Counted from the stretch's first letter, positions 36,401 to 48,324 are shown. The stretch: 64,000 nt of DNA from Verticillium longisporum (GCA_019188255.1 JAETXT010000005.1:3596001-3660000); one strand, 5' to 3'. Notes: generated from the sequence alone by a model not told the origin. Translations and numbers: made by a program.

Positions 36401-39244
36401 ACGGCTGAACTCAACGAGGTCAGAAGTGAGGGGCTGGGGATGGCACGGCGCCATTAGCAAAATAGACGGGGCCGCGGACGCGCTCCCAGAGTCAACGGTG
36501 CGTCCCTAGTGTGCTTCACCTGGCGAATCAGGAGTAGGAACTGTTTTAGCGACCGATCCGGACTGTCTCTGACTACCTACCTACCACATACAGGTCTGGG
36601 GAGTAGGTTGCCCTTGCACGGTGGATGATGGGGGACGTTTCGACCAAGACGACCAAGGTAATGAATGAGATACCCACCGTCGTACATAGTCCGCACCGAT
36701 CTAGAGCAATCAACAGAAGCACGCAACAACAGCAATAGGGTTTTGTGACCGTATTGGGAACGGGTGTCCTGATGCTCCGTATACGTCAGATGGTATCACA
36801 AGACGCGTCTGAATCTTTCGACGCGTTCGTCGGAGACCGGCAAGCCGCACATAGTACAAGCATATGTAGCGAAGTGCTATGTGGTCTGACCTTATGCTGC
36901 TCTTTGGCAGGTAATGGGCTCCTGGCATTGAGTCCAGGCGAGTCGACGGCGCACGCTGTCAAAGGTGCCAGGGGAGCGGGCAGGAGAAGATGGTGTGTAG
37001 GAACGAGCTTGAGAGCGGCATGGGATGGCATGCGATCATGGGCCTGGGTGTACGGGAGGAAGAGATAGAGGGGGTGGGCAGGACGCGCCTGTGCCGTGGA
37101 GGTGTGACGTCTGGGGCAGCGGCACGAGGGAACAAGGGCGCCTTGGGTGTTGGAGGGGGTGTTGACCAGGAGCGGCAAGGCGTTTCCCTTGGCTTGGCTG
37201 CACATCATGGGGTTCGGCGGGTCCCCACCCTCTCGAGACGAGGTGGACGACACGGCAGGGTCTCCGTCCATCCCCCCTTCTTCTCGACGGTCTCGGGATT
37301 TGGTGTTATTTTTCTTCACCAGTCCGAGAGACAGTAGGCGGTTCTTTGTCAGAGTACAACGCGCAGCGAACGAGAAAATCCAGGTAGGGGAGGAGTACAG
37401 TGATCTTGTGTTCGCGAGAAAAGTGACGCTTGCCCGGTTCAGAAGAGGAACTGTTGAACATGCCCATAGGTGCTCCCACGAACATAAGCGAATTACCAAC
37501 TGGCCAGCAACCAGAGACCCTGATCTGATGAAGAACGACATCGCACTCTGGCGCGCCCCTCCCGCAAACCGTTCGAAGGGGGGGAAGATGAAGTAGGGGG
37601 GTGGAAAGGGTGCATACCTGGCCAGGGGACCAGGGCTAGAGCATCGCACGTGTGCGTATGAGGTAACAAGGCCCTGGTGCTTCTGCTTGCAGTGTACCTT
37701 GAACACTCTGTGTGTCGGCAATCAACCACTGGCGGGACACCTAAAGGTTAACGCTTTCAGAAGGGGGGGGGGGGGGGTACTGATCTACGGGCCGGTGGAC
37801 ATGGTGCCCAGGCCCCACTGTAGCGTCGCCCGGCGTCCGCTCCAGACAACCACCAGCTCTGCGGGAGCTATCCTTGCTACCCGCTCTTGCAGCAGAACCA
37901 CACGCTTATTTTATTTCTTCTCAATTGCCATGTCAGTGACCCTCCACCGCGCGAGACAAGGTAACGTACCGCTTTGTCTTTGCTCAGAAAGTCCAGGTAA
38001 CCTGGTTTCGGCTACCGTGTGTGTGTTGTATGTTGAGAGGATTCTCCGCCCACAGCCTTATAGCTCGTGCCGCACGTTGAGATTTCGTGGCGAGTTTTAC
38101 TCGCATATGTAAGTCACCTACCTGCCTATCCCTTGCTTACAGCCATACATCCTCCGTCGCGTGCAAGCAATCAGAGCTTCTCGTCCGTCCTTGTCGACCC
38201 ATCTCGCTCTTTAAGGGATGACAGCGGGGATAGCGGGGGAAAAGGCCATCGTCAATACCGCCGGTTTCTGGTTCTGGTCTCACGCTTAACGTGGGCGTTG
38301 AGCATGCCCTCAGCGAGCATGATCCGCCTGCCAGACCCCAGCGTCGACCCTCCACTCCGTTCCCGATTCGCGTGGCTCTGAACAGATGCTATGGTACAAT
38401 GAGTACCACCCCGGTCGAAATGCCGTCGAAGACGACACACAGCAGGTGGTGCAGCGCGTGAAACAGGGTGCCGAGATCAGGCCCCGCGCGTCAGGACGGC
38501 GAGACTGGAAAAGGCAAGAGGCAACAGGCGTTGCTCCATTGATTGCCCCTCCCCTTGGGCTTTGTGCCACATTCCGCTTCCGGCCTCGTTGTGAGATTTG
38601 CTGTGGAGGTTGGGCGCGGAAAGTTCGGCGTGGGCGCGCATCTTCGCTGCTGCAATCTGAAATGGCGTTTTGTACCTAGGGGTGAAGCAGGGCGCTATTC
38701 GAACGAGCGAGGCCTGTCTGTGCTGTGCTGTGCTGTTTTCCACACACTACCGAAGGTACCTTATAGGTAGGTACTGTGCTGACGGGGCCCTGGCGCGACG
38801 GGACGCCAGCCAGGCTAAACAGGTCAAGGGATGCTCATGTTTCGTTCGCTGAAAAAAAGTAATGGTCGTGTTGGTAAATGCCGCGTTTGACAGGGGAACT
38901 TGTGTGCGGTCTGCGTGCATGCGTTCTTATTTCCGGGTCGAGGCCATCCCCTGATTAGGGAATTGGAACAATTGATGCCATTGATGCAATTGGGGCAGGC
39001 AGCGGATGCTAGGAGAGGTGGTGTGTGGTGTGTCGTTGGTGCCTTTTGAGCTGTGTGATGATGCGAAGTGATAAGATAAGATAAGATAGGCGCCCCGCAG
39101 GATCCGATTCGTTTGTCAGCCGCCTTCGCGACCTCACCTCAATTTTCATGGTGTGTCTATGCCTACCTCTAGTGAGCCGAGACGAGCCTTGACGTTGCCA
39201 ATATCAAGACTTAGGAAAGAGCAAGTCATCACAACACAACCACG
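30428..39244. other. Gene-free stretch of about 8.8 kb
   Basis: Lies between the divergent rsc7 and dis3 genes. ORFs up to 311 codons exist (for example minus 36786-37721) but are low-complexity, lack any recognisable domain and overlap others, so none is called. No RNA gene was recognised. Notable bits: a 15-G run at 37763-37777, TAGGTA-type motifs near 32781, 34033, 36575 and 38755, and a CAG/CTG-rich stretch at about 34205-34275. No AT-rich, RIP-like block is visible. Confidence 0.5.
37763..37777. repeat. 15-G homopolymer
   Basis: An uninterrupted run of 15 G in noncoding DNA. Its true length is doubtful given the homopolymer errors seen elsewhere in the window. Confidence 0.8.
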
Positions 39245-42200
39245 ATGACGAGTCTCAAGAGAACCCTTGATAGGGACCCTGCTGCGTCGAACCTGTCGAG
39301 CAAGGTCTACGTGCGGTCCACCAAGAGCGGCAAGGTTCAGAAGATCGTGCGAGAGGTCTACCTTCGTCAAGATATCCCCTGCTCATCAAACCTGTGCCGT
39401 CAATGCCATCTGATCGCGCCCAGGGATGCGGGTGGGAAAGGTGAGACTTCGCTCTGCCTGTTCGGAGCTTCACAGACTGACAATATACAGCCCAGCCGTT
39501 TGTGCTGTCTGATAAGCCGGCAGGCACCAAGGCCTTCCCTCAAGGTCATTACATCATCCCGGATACCAATGCCCTCCTCAACGCCATGGATCTGTTCGAA
39601 CAGAGCTCAGCCTTTTACGACGTCATTGTCCTGCAGACAGTCCTCGAGGAGCTCCGCAACCGCTCCCTGCCGCTCTACAACCGCCTCATCGGCCTCACCA
39701 AGAGCGAGGACAAGCGCTTCTACGTCTTCTTCAACGAGTTCCGCCTCGAGACGTACATCCACCGGGAGACCAACGAGACGGTCAACGACCGCAACGACCG
39801 CGCCGTGAGGCGATCCGTCAAGTGGTACGGCGAGCATCTCGCAGAGCACGGCTCGGCCGCCCAGCCACCCGCTGTGGTCATGCTGAGCGATGACCAGGAC
39901 TGTCTTCGCAAGGCGAAGGCCGACGGCCTTCACGGCATGTCTCTTGCCGAGTATGTCGGGAGTCTCGAGGAGGCCGACACGCTGCTCGACATGGTTCCCG
40001 ACCTGCAGAACGCCGGATCCTTCAAGAAGCAGGAGGGTCCCCTGTACCCGGAGTACTACAGCATGTCCAAGATGATGACTGGCACCAAGGCGGGCCTCCT
40101 GCACCAGGGAATCTTCAACGTCTCCCCGTACAACTACCTCGAGGGCTCGATCAAGGTGTCGAGCTTCGTCAAGCCGCTCCTCATCCTCGGAAGGGAGAAC
40201 ATTAGCCGTGCCATCAATGGCGATCTTGTCGTCGTCGAGGTGCTGCCGAAGGAGCAGTGGAAGGAACCTTCGACCAAGATCATCGAGGAGGAGACCATCA
40301 CGAGAAACGAAAACGCCGACAATGAGGGAGGATCCGATCTCGTCTCGGCACGCGAGCGCAAGGCGCTGCAGGAAGAGGTCAAGAAGACGCAGAGCCACAG
40401 CACCGAGGGTCGTCCTCAGCCAACAGCAAAGGTTGTCGGCGTCATCAAGCGCAACTGGCGACAATACGTCGGCCATATTGACCCCTCCTCCACCAGTCAG
40501 AGCGGCACCCAGGGCCGCCGCCAGGAGAATGTGTTCCTCATCCCGATGGACAAGTGCATTCCCAAGATTCGGATACGCACGAGGCAGGCTGCGGAGCTTC
40601 TCGGCAAGCGACTCGTTGTCACGATTGATGGCTGGGAGCGCGACTCGCGACATCCCGTGGGCCATTTCGTGCGTTCACTCGGAGAGCTCGAGACGAAGCA
40701 GGCCGAGACGGAGGCGCTACTGCTAGAGTACGATGTGCAGTACAGACCTTTTCCCAAGACGGTGCTGGACTGTCTGCCAAAGGAGGGCCATGATTGGAGG
40801 GTGCCGACGAGCCTGGACGACCCCGGCTGGAGGGATCGCGAGGACCTTCGGTCTCTGCTCATCTGCAGTATTGACCCCATCGGATGCCAGGATATTGACG
40901 ACGCACTTCACGCGAGGAGTCTGCCCAACGGAAACTACGAGGTTGGCGTCCACATTGCCGACGTGTCCAACTTTGTCAAGCCCTTGACGGCCATGGACAA
41001 CGAGGCGAGCATCCGCGGCACATCAGTCTACCTAGTGGACAAGCGCATCGACATGTTGCCAATGCTTCTCGGAACAGACCTTTGCTCACTCAATCCTTAT
41101 ATCGAGCGTTTCGCGTTTTCCGTCATCTGGGAGCTCAACGAAAACGCTGACATTGTCAATGTTCGCTTCACAAAGTCCGTCATCAAGTCAAGAGAGGCTC
41201 TCAGCTACGAACAAGCGCAGCTGAGAGTGGACGATGCCTCGCAGACGGACGATCTCACCAAGGGCATCCGGATGCTGATGAAGTTGTCAAGAAAGCTCAA
41301 GCAGAAGCGTATGGATGCCGGCGCCCTCAGCCTGTCGTCGCCCGAGGTCAAGGTGCAGATGGAGTCGGAGACATCTGACCCGATTGACGTCAAGACGAAG
41401 GAGCTTCTGGATACCATGTCACTAGTCGAGGAGTTCATGCTGTTCGCCAATGTCAGCGTCGCGGCCAAGATTTACGAGGCGTTCCCGCAGACGGCCATTC
41501 TCCGCCGACACGGCGCGCCGCCCAAGACCAACTTTGACGAGCTCGCCAACCAGCTCAAGGTCAAGAAGGGCCTGGAGCTCCGCGTCGACTCGAGCAAGGC
41601 GCTCGCCGACTCGCTCGACACGTGCGTCGACCCGGAGAACCCCTTCTTCAACACGCTCGTGCGTATCATGGCGACGCGCTGCATGATGTCGGCCGAATAT
41701 TTCTGCTCCGGCACCCAGACGTACGACGAGTTCCGCCACTACGGCCTCGCCTCGGAGATCTACACGCACTTCACCTCCCCATCCGCCGCTACGCAGATCT
41801 CCAGGCCCACAGGCAGCTCGCCGCCGCCATCGGGTACGAGGCCGTCCACCCGGCGGTCCGCTCCCGGGGCCGCCTCGAGGCCGTGTGCAAGAACATCAAC
41901 GTTCGCCACCGTAACGCGCAGCTCGCCGGCCGCGCGAGCATCGCGTACTACGTCGGACAGGCCCTTAAGGGCCGGGAGGCTGAGGAGGACGCTTTTGTCA
42001 TGAAGATCTTCAGCAACGGCTTCGTCGTGCTCGTGCCGCGTTTCGGCATCGAGGGGCTCATCCGGCTGCGAGACCTCGCGGCGCCGGAGCCCGACAGCAC
42101 GTTTGACGCAGACAATTACGTGCTCGAGACGACGGGCAGCCGCGAGGTCAAGGTCGAGCTGTTCCAAAAGGTCAGGGTCAGGGTCCAGGATGACATGGAT

Positions 42201-42248
42201 GAGAGGACAGGCAAGCGGGGGGTCAAGATGGAGCTTGTCACGGCGTAA
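39245..42248 (+). CDS. dis3: Exosome ribonuclease Dis3/Rrp44 (frame break)
   Basis: Catalytic subunit of the RNA exosome, with endonuclease and 3'-5' exonuclease activity. Exons are 39245-39440 and 39491-42248; the 50-nt intron joins DAGGKA to QPFVLSDKPAG. The N-terminal CR3/PIN part shows IIPDTNALLNAMDLFE, VLQTVLEELRNRSLPLYNRL and MLSDDQDC, the acidic residues of the endonuclease. Cold-shock regions follow, then the RNB domain with its catalytic acidic cluster in SIDPIGCQDIDDALHAR and VGVHIADVSNFVKP. The end carries an S1 domain (FVVLVPRFGIEGLIRL). The frame breaks in CCCC at 41777-41780: SEIYTHFTSP runs into stop-prone sequence, while IRRYADLQAHRQLAAAIG continues in the next frame. One missing C restores it, giving about 984 residues, the family length. 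Confidence 0.95.
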
Positions 42249-42600
42249 ACTAGGACGAGAGGTTGCGAAATAAAAATACCAAGTTTGGGCTGTTCTGTAT
42301 CACTGAAGCACTGCTCATCTTCGCATGCCACTTGTGTCACATCTTGAGAACTATCCAAGAGGGTCAGATGTATGAACTGATGCCGCTGACGGCCATGGTC
42401 TCTGTCTCTCGTGTCGTCCCAGTATTCAACTGTGGTAGTTCCCCCAACCCAAGAGCAACCACGCCGTGACCCCTTCCGCAGTTCCGCATCTCCGAGCGTC
42501 CTGTCCACCACGTGGTGTCCTGCCAACCCTGTTTGACAAGGAGGGGTATCCTCGTCACCCTCCCTCCTCAAGCCTCAACAGGCTGTGGACTACCCTGTGT
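42249..42600. other. dis3 downstream region
   Basis: About 350 bp after the dis3 stop, with an AAATAAAAATA-type A-rich signal near 42270-42280 that is a plausible polyadenylation element. No gene is supported. Confidence 0.45.
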
Positions 42601-43580
42601 GCGGCCAGGTGAACGTTATACGCAAGGGGAAGCGTGTGTTCGGACCTCACCGTCAGGGCTGCATCTGTAGCGCGGTCTTCAGGGCAGAAACATTCAGGTG
42701 GACGTGCTATGCCTGCCACACGTGCTATCCCTAGATCCTTTCGGCAGCTACTCGCGCATACTATTGATCCGCCAGAGCAAGGGGCGGTCCACTGCAGTCT
42801 AATCCTCAGGGCTGCATCTGTAGCGTCTCTCGCATGCCAGGACTACCCAGGTTGAACGTGCCACCCCCTTCTCAAGGCACGGCATCCCTGGAGTCTCTAG
42901 CTGGTGAGCTTCAGACGGAAGGTTACCCCTTCGCCCATGATCTTCACCTCCGAGCACAAAGAGCGGACTAATCTCATCTCCAGGGCTGCATCTATCGTAT
43001 TGCCATTCATGCCAGGGACACGCCAGACAAACGTACTGAACCCCCTTAAAACATGGAACCCCTGAGACATTTAGCCGGCAATTTTTCGAATGGTACCCTC
43101 CTCCCACGATGTTCACTTGTTGGTACAAAGGGCGGGCCGAACTTATCATGAGGGCTGCAACTATGGTGTTACTGTTCATGCCAGGAACATGTGCTTGCTA
43201 CACGCATCACGCGTGTTATCCCTGAAGTACTTAGCTGGCGAGCTCTCGAATGGCACCCTTTACCCCCCCCCCCCCCCCCCCCCCCATGATGTTCACCTAT
43301 TATCACAACCGCCGGACTTATCTCCTACCTTACTTAGGGCTGTATCTATAGTGGTCCTGTCCCTGCCAGGAAGACCCCAGGTGAACGTAGCATATCCCTC
43401 ATAAGGTAGACTCTGTTGAGTTCCGTGGCAGGCGAACCCCTTTGCGCATAATGTTTATCTACCAGCACAAAGAACAGTCCAATCTCGCCTTCACTATATC
43501 GTCCATAGCGTCGCTTTTTCATACCAGGAACACCCCAGGAAAGAAATAAACGCGGTATACCTGACCCCTTTCGCAAACCA
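42600..43580. repeat. Diverged tandem array, unit about 170 bp
   Basis: At least five full and one or two partial units in direct orientation. Units begin with AGGGCTGCATCTATAG-like sequence at 42655, 42808, 42982, 43151 and 43336, with a decayed copy near 43490; spacings are 153, 174, 169, 185 and about 160 bp. Shared blocks recur in the same order: the AGGGCTG start, TTCATGCCAGGAACAC, CCAGGTGAACGT, TACTTAGCTGGCGAGCT, CGAATGGTACCC, then ATGATGTTCACCT and CAGCACAAAGAGCGG. AGGTGAAC and GTTCACCT within a unit are inverted copies of each other, so each unit could form a long-range hairpin. The copy at 43151 has expanded by a 23-C run. No long ORF runs through the array, and I recognise no known transposon. 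Confidence 0.85.
43263..43285. repeat. 23-C homopolymer within the tandem array
   Basis: A run of 23 C at the position where sibling units have a short C-rich stretch (ACCCTCCTCCCA or ACCCCTTCGCCCA). It explains why this unit is the longest. Confidence 0.85.
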
Positions 43581-44731
43581 AACCAAGGACATCGTGGTCT
43601 GTCAACGTGACGGGGTTTATATCTAGGAAAACACAATCCTAGAAGCTGGTCTCGCAGATCACGCCATGTATGTGCGGACGGCCCCTTGTGGGGCCCTACA
43701 CGTCCGATGAGGCTCACCATGTACTGTGTAGGCCCCCTTCCCCCCCCCCCTCAGCCTGATGCCGTATCATGGCCGGGGAAGACGGAGGGGAAAGTTCCGC
43801 GAGTAAACAGGCGGTGCGGAATGACGGGCGAGCGCCGATAGGAGCCGGCCCCTGTGGCGGTGGGGGAAAAGGGGGGAAAGGGGAGACGTGAACAATGGAC
43901 AATAGTCGGTGCAAGGCAGAGTCCCTGACTGAGCTATATGGCATGGTGCCTGTCGATCTGAATACGACACTGATCGACATTAGTTTGTGATCACGCAGTG
44001 TTGAGGTCAATAGCTTTTGCAAAAAGGCAAGGGGGGGTTTAAGAGAGAGAGAGGGGGGCTTTGCGAATACATATAACTGAAGTTGTGTTATGAGCCAGGG
44101 GGAGGGTTGGTGAGAGGTGGAGAGGTGGTTTAACCGAAAATGGTATCCGTTCGAACACCTGTTTTTGACTTTGTCCCCAAATATCATGCTGCACACCCTT
44201 CACCGCGGGGTTCGTGGGTACACGCAACACAACGCAACGCACAAATGCAACTCGGAAGGATCCGGCAATGCGGTTGAGATGATTCGTGTCCGCCGCGATG
44301 AGATGCAAGGAGCTTCGTTGCAGGATCGGAGTAAGGCCGTGACGTGACATTGAGCGATTCGATCCTGCACAGTCCGGTAGGTAAACGGCAGCGGTAAAGT
44401 TTTCCCGTTTTACCTTGGGACCGGACATAAGCTTCCAGTAAAAGAGTTCTCTTTTCTGATACGCCTTCCTCTGGGACGTGATGTGATGAGAAGCGCAAGG
44501 AGCACAAAGTCAGTATAGACTGTTGGCAGGCTTGGAGGCTTGAGGCTTGGAAACGAAGTAAAGGACTACACAGACAAATCACATCAAAGGCAAGGAAACA
44601 GCAGCTCAGCATAAAGATCGTGACTTGTATTCGCCCCTTTTGCCATGCCCTAAACGCCAGTAAACCCAGCAAACTCTGCACCATCTACCTAGGTATCAAC
44701 AAAACAAGCAGCCTCCGCAAAGGAGACACAT
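43581..44731. other. Region between the tandem array and nug1
   Basis: About 1.15 kb of noncoding DNA holding the nug1 3' end. It includes a C-rich run at 43738-43750, GA-rich tracts near 44044-44060 and a CTACCTAGGTA motif near 44686. No gene is supported. Confidence 0.5.
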
Positions 44732-46428
44732 CTACTGCTCCATGACTTCGTCGTCAGCACCGTCATCGCCCCAGAGACCCTCAATCTTGAACTCCTTGGC
44801 CCACTCCGTGACGACTGTCTTCTGGTCCGGCGCCGCCATGTCGTCAGCGACAACGGCATCGGCATCAACGGGTGCGTTGGCGTCGGCGACCGCGAGCACG
44901 GGCGGCTCAGTCCAGCCCTGAATGCGGCCGTCGCGCCAGTCGGTGACGACGGTCATGGCGGCAGAGTGCAGGTTCGGCACACCGCCGGGGCCGAGGCGTC
45001 CGCGCTTGCGGGCGACCTGGACGAGGAAGTCAGTGGTGGGGTCGCCACCGGTGCGCAGCAGGGCCGGCAGGTTGTAGACGTCGGTGAGCTTCTGCATCAG
45101 GTCGTCCGAGGACGACAGGCGCTTCAGCAGGAGAGTGACGGCGGGGACGGGGTCCTCAATCTGGCGGGGCGGGACGGCGTTGAGGAGGACGAGATGGGCG
45201 AAAGCCTCGGCAGCGTTCTTCAGTGACACGAGGCCGCCAGTGGTCGAGGTCGAGGCCGAGGGGAAGACGATGCCGGGCGAGTCGAGGAGGGTCAGCTTGC
45301 TGTCAATCTTGACGTTGCGGATGCTCTTGGTGACGCCAGCCTCCGCGCCGGCGGGGCAGGCGCTGCGGTTGCCGCTGCTGTAGCGTCCGAGGAGGGCGTT
45401 GATGACGGAGGACTTGCCGACGTTGGGGTAGCCAATGACGCCGACGGAGACGGCGCGCTTGAGGTTCTTGGCAGCGGCGTACGACTTGAGAGCGCGCAGG
45501 AGGTCGCTGGCCGTCTTCTGGCCGGTGAGCTCCTTGTGGTTGAAGGTGTGGGCGTTGGGGGCCGGGTTCGAGGCGCGCAGGGGCATGGTGGGGAAGAAGC
45601 GGCGGAGGTGGGTGAGCCAGGCCTTGAGCGTCTTGGCCGGGATGAGATCGATCTTGTTGATGACGAGAATCAGGCGCTTTCCGCCGGCGGCCGCAGCCAT
45701 GACGGCGCGCTCGACGTCGCGGGAGCGGGTGCCCTCGGGGTCTCGGGCGTCGAGAACGTAGAGAATGACGTCGGCCTGCTCGACAACCTGCTTGAAGATC
45801 TTGTCGTAGGCCTTGCGGGACGTGGCATTCTTAAAGGTAGGGTCGACGACGTTTCTGGTATCCTCTTCCTCGTCGTCGTCGTCGTCCTCATCGTCGTCCA
45901 TGTCTCCGCCTTCGTACTTCTCGGCGGCCTTGCGCGCCGTGGCGAGGAGGGCGGCCATGGGGTTGGACTCGTCGAGCTCGCCGTCCCCGTCAACGTTCAT
46001 GTCGTCGACGTCGCCGTCCTCGACGTCGACGGGCATGTTGGCAGCGTCGACGCCGCCCTGGCCGAGGACGCCAGACTTGGCAGCCTTGGCCATCTCACGG
46101 CGCTTCAGCTGTTCCTCCTTCTTGCGCATGCGCGTCTCCTCAATCTCCTCGAGAACCTTCTCCTTGAAGGGGTAGAGGTTGGGGATGCCGGGACCCTTCT
46201 TGAGCTTGGAGCGCCATTCTGGGTTCTTCTTGCCGAGCTTCTTCTCCTTGCGCTGCTTCGCGGCCGAGGCCTTCTGGATCTTGTGGCGGAGGCGGACGGG
46301 CTGCCTCTTGGAATTAGGCCCTGCCAACGGTGTTCAGGTCAGCCGGGGAAGGGGGCAGCCACTTGACACAATCGACAGAGGGGGACAAGGGAAAACGTAC
46401 TCTTGGGCTTGTTGATCGCGTTGGCCAT
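44732..46428 (-). CDS. nug1: Nucleolar GTPase Nug1 (nucleostemin family)
   Basis: GTPase needed for maturation and export of the 60S ribosomal subunit, nucleolar/nuclear. Exons are 46428-46401 and 46320-44732, about 538 residues, frame intact. The short first exon gives MANAINKPK and the junction reads KPKRPNSKRQPVRLRHKIQK, the basic N-terminal region. A coiled-coil-like segment KEKVLEEIEETRMRKKEEQLKRRE follows, then an acidic insert (DMDDDEDDDDDEEED). The G motifs are in the circularly permuted order of the family: DARDPEG and NKIDLIP (G4) come before GYPNVGKSSVINALLG (G1) and DSPGIVFP (G3). Divergent from the glycerol-phosphatase gene across 670 bp; convergent with dis3 across the tandem array. 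Confidence 0.95.
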
Positions 46429-47098
46429 TGCAAAGGTGTATGGCGACGATCTGTCAAGTGTCGTTGGTGGAATGAAATGTCGAAATGGCCCAAAATCGAC
46501 AGCCACGTCTGGAAAGCGCCTGCCAAAATTTCCACTGGACTGGCACCTGCCGCTCTCGAAAATTTAGTGGGCGGGTTTGTTCTGCCGCACCTCACCGCTC
46601 CGGGTCCCCCGCCCCTTCCCGTCTGCCTTCACCGCATACGCATACCGCATACCGAGGACAACGGTCAATGCTCACCGGCCACCGAAGGCCAGGAATGGCA
46701 GCCCCGCGTTTCTACCGGCTGTAACGTTTTGTCTTCTCCACTCGTAAATCTCAAAAAGAAAACTCCGATCACGGACTTCCCAATCAGGCAATGCCTTCCA
46801 TCATGAAATGTCAACGACAGCTCAACGCTTACTACGACTCACAAAAGAGCGTACGACTCAAGCACGACTCAACCTTGTGCTTACGATACTTCATATCTGA
46901 GAAATAAAATCATCATTCACTTCAATTTTTAGCATCAGCCCCCCCCATCACAGATCGTCGATCGTCGGAGCAGCCGGCCCCCGAATAAGTGTCCCATCAT
47001 TATCCCTGTTACGGACGACCGATCTCCCTGCGTCCGTCTCCAAGACCATCGTCCGACCCAAACCCATACACGCCTCTGACACGCCATCACGAACGATC
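46429..47098. promoter_or_regulatory. Shared divergent promoter nug1/glycerol phosphatase
   Basis: A 670-bp stretch between divergent start codons. No gene is supported and no specific operator recognised. Nothing resembling a clear stress-response element tract (repeated AGGGG/CCCCT) stands out. Confidence 0.45.
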
Positions 47099-48324
47099 AT
47101 GGGCTCCACGGCAACCGGCGTCAATGCGTCCTTCACAGCGGCCCCAGAGCGGGCCACCTTTGACGGCTTCCTGTTCGACATGGATGGCACCATCATCGAT
47201 TCGACGCCGGCAATCGAGAAGCATTGGCACAGGTGAGAGAGACTTTCCCCCGGCCAACATGACCTCCCTTGCGTCTGCATCTCAGTCGAACCCATCACCC
47301 TCTCTCACCCTCTCTCTCTCTCTCTCTCTGTCGCCCCTGCGCGTATACCATGCCTTGCCCCCCCGGAAACCACCCCGTCTGATGCCCCGCCGTCTTCGGC
47401 TCCCTTGCAGCATCGGCCAGGACATTGGTGTTTCTGCCAATGTCATCCTCCAAACCTCGCATGGTCGCCGCAGCATCGACGTCCTGAAGATTCTTGCCCC
47501 TGAAAAAGCAAACTGGGACTGTAAGTGACCCTCCTTCCTGCCCCTTCTCCCTACCTCAACACGCCCCCGCTCCGCAGCGCGTGTTGCCCCGTGGCGAAGA
47601 GAGACCCCAGAGGCGTGCAGAAGAGGACATGACGCGTGCGCGCGGGCATCTCGCTCGCACTCACCCTCTCTCTCTCTCTCTAACTCTCTCCACCATGCTG
47701 CACGCGCGTGCGCGAGAGAACGCGACGTGACAGACGAACCAAGCAGAAGCAAGGACGCCGCAGCTGACGCTTGCCGGGGAGGAGGAGGAAAAGGAGGAAA
47801 CTCCCTCCCTCCCCCTCCCTTGCCATGAAACAGATGTGCGTGAAGCGGAGGGCCGTCTGCCCAAGCTGTACGCCGATGAGGCCATTGAAGTACCCGGCGC
47901 GAGAATCCTCCTCGAACAGCTGAACAGGGACAGCGCCCCTTGGACCATCGTTACCTCGGGCACCGAGCCCCTCGTCACAGGCTGGCTCGGCGTCATGGCC
48001 CTGCCGCACCCCGACCAGATGGTCACCGCAGAGTCCGTCGAGAACGGAAAGCCGGACCCTGCCTGCTATCTCTTGGGCAGGAAGAGACTGGGGCTCGAGG
48101 GCGATGCCAAGCGCGTTCTTGTGCTCGAGGACGCGCCCGCTGGCATCAGGGCAGGCAAGGCCGCTGGCTGCAAGGTCATCGGTCTCGTAACGAGCCACAC
48201 TGTCGATCAGGTCGCCGCCGCCGAGCCAGATTGGATCGTTAGAGACCTATCCTCGGTCAAGGTGGTTGAGAGCAAAGACGGCGTCGTCACTCTGGAGATA
48301 TCCAACGGACTTGAGCAGGAATAG
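47099..48324 (+). CDS. gpp1: HAD-family glycerol-phosphate phosphatase (Gpp/Dog type)
   Basis: Probable glycerol-1-phosphatase that makes glycerol as an osmolyte; 2-deoxyglucose-6-phosphatase-like specificity is the alternative. Exons are 47099-47232, 47411-47520 and 47834-48324, about 244 residues. HAD motifs: FDGFLFDMDGTIIDS near residue 20 (nucleophile Asp and acid Asp), WTIVTSGTEPLV, ENGKPDPACYLLG with the Lys, and VLVLEDAPAGIRAG. The cap contains SHGRRSIDVLKILAPE, usual for this subfamily. Introns are long for this window (178 and 313 nt) and carry CT dinucleotide tracts near 47302-47330 and 47663-47690. In yeast the gene responds to the HOG pathway; a HOG MAPKKK gene lies about 14 kb downstream, but nothing here shows a regulatory link. 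Confidence 0.9.

Noticed and set aside
36786..37721. 311-codon minus ORF in the rsc7-dis3 gap
   Set aside because: Low-complexity, no recognisable family, and the opposite strand is equally open; not supported as a gene.
39245..42248. Programmed ribosomal frameshifting as the cause of the dis3 break (and its six counterparts)
   Set aside because: No slippery heptamer with a downstream pseudoknot is evident, and unrelated genes share only a short C run; a sequence error is simpler.
42655..43500. Tandem array as a retrotransposon or CRISPR-like array
   Set aside because: No reverse transcriptase or terminal repeats; units are contiguous, diverged and far longer than CRISPR repeats, and this is a eukaryote.
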